DNA from: Alcanivoracaceae bacterium
GTDB taxonomy: Bacteria; Pseudomonadota; Gammaproteobacteria; Pseudomonadales; Alcanivoracaceae
Direction: 5' to 3'
DNA length: 64,000 nt
Assembly: GCA_029210325.1 (NCBI GenBank)
Contig: JARGPU010000002.1
Span: 224,559-288,558 of the forward strand
Made by a program: the position numbers and the translations under genes. A model generated the notes under the pieces. That model saw only the letters and a list, made by a program, of their open reading frames with translations. It did not search any database and was not told where the DNA came from. Below are positions 59,337-64,000 of the stretch, one piece after another. Each line of letters opens with the position of its first letter. Position 1 is the first letter of the stretch.

Positions 59337-61453
59337 AAGCCGGCCTCCGCGCTTTGTGTCGGTGGTGGAAATAGCAGGTTAAAAGTAGTCCCGGTGCCGA
59401 GCGTGCTGCTGATCGTCAAGATCGCATTGTGCATACGCACAATGCGATCAACGATATACAAGCCCAGTCCCATTCCCGGTACGTTAGTGGCGGTGTCCGC
59501 TCGGAAGTATTTGTCCAGTACCTGACGGAGTTCTTCCTTATTCATGCCACATCCCTGATCGCTGATCTGTATGCTTATTGAATGGTCTGGGTGTTGCTCC
59601 CCAATTACATAAATAGATGAATTTTCTGCTGAGTACTTTACGGCGTTGTCAATAATGTTATTTAGCATGGTGAGAAGCAGGTCGTAGTCGCCTTGTATGT
59701 GAAGGTGCTCATCGCATACAGCTGAGAAACTCCGCTTTCCAGAGGAGATCATTTCCCCGTAGCTGATACTGTTGTGCAGTAGTTCGCTGACTTGAATAAA
59801 TCTTGCATTTTTGCGCCACTCTGCGCTGTCAAGTTTGTCTTCGCGCAGTGCTTGATTTATGACTGCCGCCATTCTTTCGCTAGCATGCTGTATTCGTTCG
59901 CAGTTCGTTGTGGCGTGTACTTCCGGTGTGCGTGGATCGCTGGCGATAAGGTCGCTGGCCATCTGAATAACGGATAGCGGGGTGCGGAACTCGTGAGCCA
60001 CCATGCGCAGAAACTGTCTTTGCTCCAGTGCTGATTTTTTTTCCGCGTTCAGGGCAAGCGAAAGGCGAGAGTGTGTTTTCTCCAGGTCAATGGATTTTTG
60101 CTTGCTTATATCTAGTTGCTGCTCAAGATTCTGGTTGGCTTGATCCAGTTCGAGCGTTCGCTGACCGACCAGGTTTTCCAGGAGTTTTTCTGACTGGCGT
60201 ATGCTTGCTATTGCTGTCTCTCCGGCGTTCCGCATGGTTTTTTCTAGTTGTACATATTTGGTCGCCAGCGTAATAAACATTATCCCTATATGAATCAGAA
60301 TAATGACTATAAAGTTATTTTCAGAAAGTATGTTCGGCCCGGATAGTCCGAATACCCATACCAAACGAACAAGCAAGCCCGCTGCAATAACGCCAAAGGC
60401 GCTGGCGTACATGTAAGCAATGACTCCAATTTCCTTGCGCAGGAAAAGAGTGGCAGCAGGGATGGAGATAAATATGGCTGCGAAAATCATCCAGTAAAAT
60501 GGGATGCTTATAGCGTAGAGCCCAAACATCATTGGTATCAGGCCGACGATTGCGGCCAGATATGAGGCGCGAATCAGTGATTTTTCTATCTTTGGGTAAT
60601 AAGTCTTCAGGTTGGTGATTTTGCTAAACAGAATGATCAGGCTTACCAGGCCTACGGCTTGAAAGATCACCTGGAGCCATTCCAGGTGCAGCGGTGTTTT
60701 CGGTAAAACAATAAAATGAATTATGCCTTCGATTTGAGCAATGAGAAATGTATATGACATTGCGTAGAGTAGGAAATACAGATATACAGACTGTCTTAGA
60801 AAGGCAAGAAACAGCAGGCTTAAAGCACACACTAAAATGCCAGTACTGAGCAAGGCGCCGTACAGGAACATGACGCTGGCAGATTGGCCTGCAAATGCAT
60901 CGCTCTCCCAAAGTGTCAGATTTGCAGCGATGCTGCTGGTGCTTTGCAGCTTGACGTAGAACGTCGCCTGTCCTTCATTTAGATGAGGGAGCTGGTAAAG
61001 GGGGTGGCGCCAGGGGATGACTCGTTGATGCCAGGGCTCCCGGTCGCCCTGAATGCCAAGATCTTGAATCTGACCGTTCTGTACGCTGAATAATCTGACG
61101 TGGTCGAGAAATGAAGGGGAGATGCCAAGCAGTCTGGGGACGTGCTCGATTTCCTGAGATGTCACGGCGAAGCGAATCCATATGGTGTCGCTTGTGTAGC
61201 CAAAGCTTGGCAGTCCTGCCGCATCAGTGAACATGCCCTGACGATCACTAACGATAATGTCATCAATGCTCATGTTCCCGCTGCCGTCACGATACCAGGC
61301 CAGACTCCCAGACAATGACTGGTATGGCTGACGGCCGTCGATTGTCAGCGTGGTTGCAGTTGACCAAGGCGAACCCAGCAGCATCCAGACAAACATCAGC
61401 GTGCCTGCAAGACGACTTGCGGCCAGACGTGTGTGATCCAGATGTTGGGCCAT
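59333..61453 (-). CDS. Sensor histidine kinase with 7TMR-DISM input module
   Basis: From the ATG at 61453 (MAQHLDHTRL) the protein is 706 residues; the ORF track adds 20 codons. A signal peptide is followed by a periplasmic 7TMR-DISM extracellular domain (about 40-195; WIRFAV, VRLFSVQNG, YVKLQSTSSI), seven transmembrane helices (about 205-420), a coiled coil (about 435-480), HisKA with phospho-accepting His in RMVAHEFRTPLSVIQ (about 486), and an HATPase domain with NNIIDNAVKYS and GMGLGLYIVDRI. DISM input domains are thought to sense carbohydrate-like ligands. It is paired with the downstream response regulator. Confidence 0.92.
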   Translation of the reverse strand: MAQHLDHTRLAASRLAGTLMFVWMLLGSPWSTATTLTIDGRQPYQSLSGSLAWYRDGSGNMSIDDIIVSDRQGMFTDAAGLPSFGYTSDTIWIRFAVTSQEIEHVPRLLGISPSFLDHVRLFSVQNGQIQDLGIQGDREPWHQRVIPWRHPLYQLPHLNEGQATFYVKLQSTSSIAANLTLWESDAFAGQSASVMFLYGALLSTGILVCALSLLFLAFLRQSVYLYFLLYAMSYTFLIAQIEGIIHFIVLPKTPLHLEWLQVIFQAVGLVSLIILFSKITNLKTYYPKIEKSLIRASYLAAIVGLIPMMFGLYAISIPFYWMIFAAIFISIPAATLFLRKEIGVIAYMYASAFGVIAAGLLVRLVWVFGLSGPNILSENNFIVIILIHIGIMFITLATKYVQLEKTMRNAGETAIASIRQSEKLLENLVGQRTLELDQANQNLEQQLDISKQKSIDLEKTHSRLSLALNAEKKSALEQRQFLRMVAHEFRTPLSVIQMASDLIASDPRTPEVHATTNCERIQHASERMAAVINQALREDKLDSAEWRKNARFIQVSELLHNSISYGEMISSGKRSFSAVCDEHLHIQGDYDLLLTMLNNIIDNAVKYSAENSSIYVIGEQHPDHSISIQISDQGCGMNKEELRQVLDKYFRADTATNVPGMGLGLYIVDRIVRMHNAILTISSTLGTGTTFNLLFPPPTQSAEAGL

Positions 61454-61755
61454 ATCAGCTTCCGGGCATGTGTTGCAATTTATATTCCAAGAACCATGCC
61501 AATCTGATATCAAGACCGGATTCTCCGATCAAGCCCTTGGTGGCTCCAGTTTACTTCAATAAATTCAATTGGTTGGAGGGGTATTCGGAAGCCCGCCTAA
61601 TGGCGTGGATCTTCACAGAGAGGTGGCCAAAGCGATGGCTTGTGCGCACTGCGTCACATTATGACAGGTGGTCGTGTTTTTCAGGTGAACATAGCAACAA
61701 GGGGCCGGCAGGCCCCTTGTTGGTGTTTCCGCTTTGCCATGGCTAGAGGGCGGTA
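61454..61755. other. 302-base intergenic region between mdh and the sensor kinase
   Basis: No gene is supported here; the plus-strand ORF crossing it has no family-like sequence. It should contain the kinase promoter (minus strand), for which no clear hexamers were found, and holds the mdh terminator at 61695-61722. Confidence 0.6.
61695..61722. terminator. Terminator hairpin downstream of mdh
   Basis: CAACAAGGGGCC and GGCCCCTTGTTG are perfect 12-base arms around a GGCA loop, 34 bases after the mdh stop. U runs are weak on both sides, but strength and position support a terminator. Confidence 0.75.
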
Positions 61756-62736
61756 TTACGGCAGCAGGTGCTGCACCGCATCACGCTCTTCGGCCAGCTC
61801 TTGCTCGGTGGCTTTCATGCGCTCGCGGGAGAACTCGTTGACTTCCAGGCCCTGAACGATCTCCCAGTCGCCGTTCTTGCAAACGCAGGGGAAAGAGTAG
61901 ATCAGGCCTTCCTGGATACCGTAGGAGCCATCGCTGTAGATGCCCATGGAAACCCAGTCGCCTTGGCTGGTGCCCAGCGCCCAGCTGCGCATATGGTCTA
62001 CCGCCGCGTTGGCTGCGGAGGCCGCTGAAGAGGCGCCGCGGGCTTTGATAATGGCAGCGCCACGTTGCTGTACTTCTGGGATGTAGGTGTCGGCATACCA
62101 GCTGGCATCCACTTGATCTACGGCAACCTTACCGTCCACTACACAGTGGTGCAGATCCGGGTATTGGGTGCTGGAGTGATTGCCCCAGATGGTCATTTTG
62201 TGGATATCGTTGATGCTCTTGCCCAGTTTGGTTGCCAGCTGCGCCATGCCACGGTTGTGGTCGAGGCGGGTCATGGCGGTGAACTGACGTGGGTTGATAT
62301 CCGGCGCGTTACGCTGGGCGATTAGGGCATTGGTGTTGGCTGGATTGCCGACTACCAGCACCTTGATGTCACGGCTAGCCACTTCATTGATGGCCTTGCC
62401 CTGTACTGAGAAAATGGCGGCATTAGCCTCCAGCAGATCCTTGCGCTCCATGCCCGGGCCGCGCGGACGGGCGCCGACCAGCAGGGCGTAGTCCGCATCT
62501 TTGAAGGCTACTTTCGGGTCGTCGGTCTGAACAATGCCGGCGACTAGCGGGAATGCGCAATCTTCAAGCTCCATGGCTACGCCTTTCAGCGCCTCCAGGG
62601 CCGGAGTGATTTCCAGTAGCTGCAGAATCACCGGCTGGTCCGGGCCGAGCATGGAACCGGAGGCAATACGGAACAACAGGGAATAGCTGATCTGGCCGGC
62701 GGCACCGGTAACGGCTACGCGAACGGGAGCTTTCAT
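61756..62736 (-). CDS. mdh: Malate dehydrogenase (NAD-dependent)
   Basis: The 326-residue enzyme oxidises malate to oxaloacetate in the TCA cycle. It begins [23 protein letters not shown], the Rossmann motif of the cytosolic-type malate dehydrogenase group also found in Pseudomonas relatives and Burkholderia, then shows [15 protein letters not shown] (substrate Arg), [11 protein letters not shown] and the catalytic His in [12 protein letters not shown]. The group differs from the 312-residue E. coli type. Together with the fumarase in this window it covers two consecutive TCA steps, though the genes are 46 kb apart. Confidence 0.96.
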   Translation of the reverse strand: MKAPVRVAVTGAAGQISYSLLFRIASGSMLGPDQPVILQLLEITPALEALKGVAMELEDCAFPLVAGIVQTDDPKVAFKDADYALLVGARPRGPGMERKDLLEANAAIFSVQGKAINEVASRDIKVLVVGNPANTNALIAQRNAPDINPRQFTAMTRLDHNRGMAQLATKLGKSINDIHKMTIWGNHSSTQYPDLHHCVVDGKVAVDQVDASWYADTYIPEVQQRGAAIIKARGASSAASAANAAVDHMRSWALGTSQGDWVSMGIYSDGSYGIQEGLIYSFPCVCKNGDWEIVQGLEVNEFSRERMKATEQELAEERDAVQHLLP

Positions 62737-62885
62737 TAGGATCTCCTTGTGAAATCGCTTGTGGCGGTAGTGGTTTCCTGACCGGCAGGGTGGCGCCGGT
62801 CGGTTAGGCGGGGCGCATTATAAAGAAGCCGGCGGCGGATGGCACGGTCCGTTTCGTGAGACGAACCCGCCAGCTATCTGGATTG

Positions 62886-63731
62886 TCAGGCGAGCGCTTT
62901 TTCGCCGGCCTCAAGGGTCTGGAAAATCAGGGTATTGATGGTCATCGGGCCGACGCCGCCGGGCACCGGGGTCCAGGCGCTCGCCCGGTCCTTGAGTGGG
63001 GCCAGCTCAATATCACCGACGCCACCGGGGTGGTAGCCCGCATCAATCACCACGGCGCCGTCCTTGATCCATGCCGCTTTGATGAATTCCGGTTTGCCGA
63101 CAGCGCCTACAACGATATCGGCGCGACGGATATGCTCGGCCAAGTCTGTGGTACGGCTATGACAGATAGTGACGGTGGCGTTGGCGCCGAGCAGCATCAT
63201 GGCCATGGGTTTGCCGAGAATGGCACTGCGGCCGACCACCACGGCATGCTTGCCCGCAAGTTCAATATTGTGGTGCTCAAGAAGGCGCATGATGCCCTTC
63301 GGCGTGGCGCTGCCATAGGCAGGTTCACCCATGCTCATTCTGCCGAAGCCGAGGCAGGTTACCCCATCTACATCTTTTTCCAGTGCGATGGCGTCGAAGC
63401 AGGCGCGCTCATCAATCTGTTCTGGCACCGGGTGCTGGAGCAGAATGCCATGCACATCCGGGTCACTGTTAAGCGAGTGAATTGCCGCCAGCAGCTGTTC
63501 TGTGGTGGTGGATTCCGGCAGCTCAATCTTGCGTGAGCCAAGTCCAACACGCTGGCAGGCATTGCCCTTCATCTTTACATAGGTGGCAGAGGCGGGATCA
63601 GCACCTACCAGAATAGTAGCGAGGATCGGTGTCCGGCCGTCGCCCTGTGCTTTCAGCTTTTCCACCCGGATACGCATCTCGTCTTCAAACTGCTGGGCCA
63701 GGGTCTTACCGTCGAGAATCAGGGCTGTCAT
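62886..63731 (-). CDS. folD: Bifunctional methylenetetrahydrofolate dehydrogenase/cyclohydrolase FolD
   Basis: The 281-residue protein interconverts 5,10-methylene-, methenyl- and 10-formyl-tetrahydrofolate with NADP. Key blocks are [22 protein letters not shown] (catalytic Lys in YVKMK), [30 protein letters not shown] for NADP and [13 protein letters not shown] at the C-terminus. The ORF track adds 43 upstream codons; the conserved start MTALILDGK at 63731 is used. It is divergent from tRNA-Pro. Confidence 0.95.
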   Translation of the reverse strand: MTALILDGKTLAQQFEDEMRIRVEKLKAQGDGRTPILATILVGADPASATYVKMKGNACQRVGLGSRKIELPESTTTEQLLAAIHSLNSDPDVHGILLQHPVPEQIDERACFDAIALEKDVDGVTCLGFGRMSMGEPAYGSATPKGIMRLLEHHNIELAGKHAVVVGRSAILGKPMAMMLLGANATVTICHSRTTDLAEHIRRADIVVGAVGKPEFIKAAWIKDGAVVIDAGYHPGGVGDIELAPLKDRASAWTPVPGGVGPMTINTLIFQTLEAGEKALA

Positions 63732-63929
63732 GCGTACTCCGCAAATGGTCAGGGTAGGGAAGGGCCGGCAGGGTCCGGTGCGGGCGCGATTTTCGCACGC
63801 TGCTGCCATTGGCGCAAAAGCGCACAAGCAGCTGGCGCTTTTCCGCGCAATCATTTCCACTTGGTGGGCTTTTTCGTTGACGCTCCCAAGGGCCGCGAGT
63901 AATATGCCGCCTCGCTCGAGCAGCTAGCT

Positions 63930-64000
63930 CGGGGTGTAGCGCAGTCTGGTAGCGCGCCTGCTTTGGGAGCAGGATGTCGGGGGTTCGAATCCCTCCTCCC
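63930..64000 (+). tRNA. tRNA-Pro (anticodon UGG), 3' end cut by window edge
   Basis: Starting CGGGGTGTAGCGCAG, the sequence folds into a D arm, an anticodon arm with loop TTTGGGA (anticodon TGG) and a T arm GGGGGTTCGAATCCCTC. The last bases of the acceptor stem, discriminator and CCA are beyond the right edge. Confidence 0.93.

Overview
The window is a chromosomal segment from a gammaproteobacterium. Gene content and order (QueF of the long type, RdgC, CysB, ThrH, RraA, an AlgP-like Lys/Ala-rich protein, the liu operon with a MerR regulator, an HvfX-like DoxX protein, a HAE3 RND exporter) fit the Pseudomonadales/Oceanospirillales. An Alcanivorax-like marine heterotroph is my best guess, but no rRNA or other decisive marker is present. 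Coding density is high, and I see no prophage, insertion sequence, CRISPR array or plasmid-type replication origin. Two tRNA genes are present: Ser-GGA complete, and Pro-UGG cut by the right edge.

Layout. 1-3.9 kb: end of a MoxR ATPase gene, a DUF58 protein, a TgpA-type transglutaminase and a histidine phosphatase, tightly packed. 3.9-6.5 kb: YadGH-type ABC exporter and queuosine enzyme QueF. 6.5-9.5 kb (minus): class III adenylate cyclase followed by an AbgT-family transporter. 9.7-12.2 kb: nitroreductase, thioesterase, tRNA-Ser with a remarkable long hairpin, RdgC, and a 400-bp intergenic region with two inverted-repeat elements. 12.3-15.5 kb: a 4-hydroxybutyryl-CoA dehydratase-like flavoenzyme divergent from class I fumarase. 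15.5-19.9 kb: an ECF sigma/anti-sigma pair leading a DoxX, membrane redoxin, ArsM-type methyltransferase and radical SAM operon. 19.9-24.7 kb: RecQ, a lipoprotein, an orphan ParA and a DUF4062 protein. 24.7-32.8 kb (minus): leucine/isovalerate degradation operon liuRABCD-aacS with a perfect 20-bp palindromic operator. 32.9-38.6 kb: RND exporter, hybrid histidine kinase, NAD(P)-binding protein and RraA. 38.6-42 kb (minus): methionine salvage genes mtnA-mtnB-mtnD-mtnC behind a small membrane protein. 42-46.6 kb: hypothetical protein, PilZ-like protein, AlgP-like protein, 5'-nucleotidase, CysB, ThrH. 46.6-61.5 kb (minus): five consecutive genes for exported DUF11-type proteins, one being a 1807-residue outer-membrane protein with a central OmpA domain, preceded upstream by a two-component system. 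61.7-64 kb: malate dehydrogenase, FolD, tRNA-Pro.

Two regions stand out as possibly undescribed systems. The first is the ECF-sigma-controlled DoxX/redoxin/ArsM/radical SAM operon. The methyltransferase keeps the four cysteines expected of arsenite methyltransferases and sits next to a radical SAM protein with extra C-terminal cysteines, yet no arsR, arsC or arsenite pump is present; this suggests biosynthesis or a redox-controlled pathway rather than plain detoxification. The second is the 12-kb DUF11/OmpA/beta-barrel surface operon. Its 208-bp leader carries a near-consensus CRP/Vfr site and three direct repeats at 11-bp spacing, the form expected for an OmpR-family regulator such as the one encoded immediately upstream.

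All functional calls come from reading motifs, lengths and gene order; no database search was run. Where I chose a start codon different from the ORF track, the reason is given in the entry.
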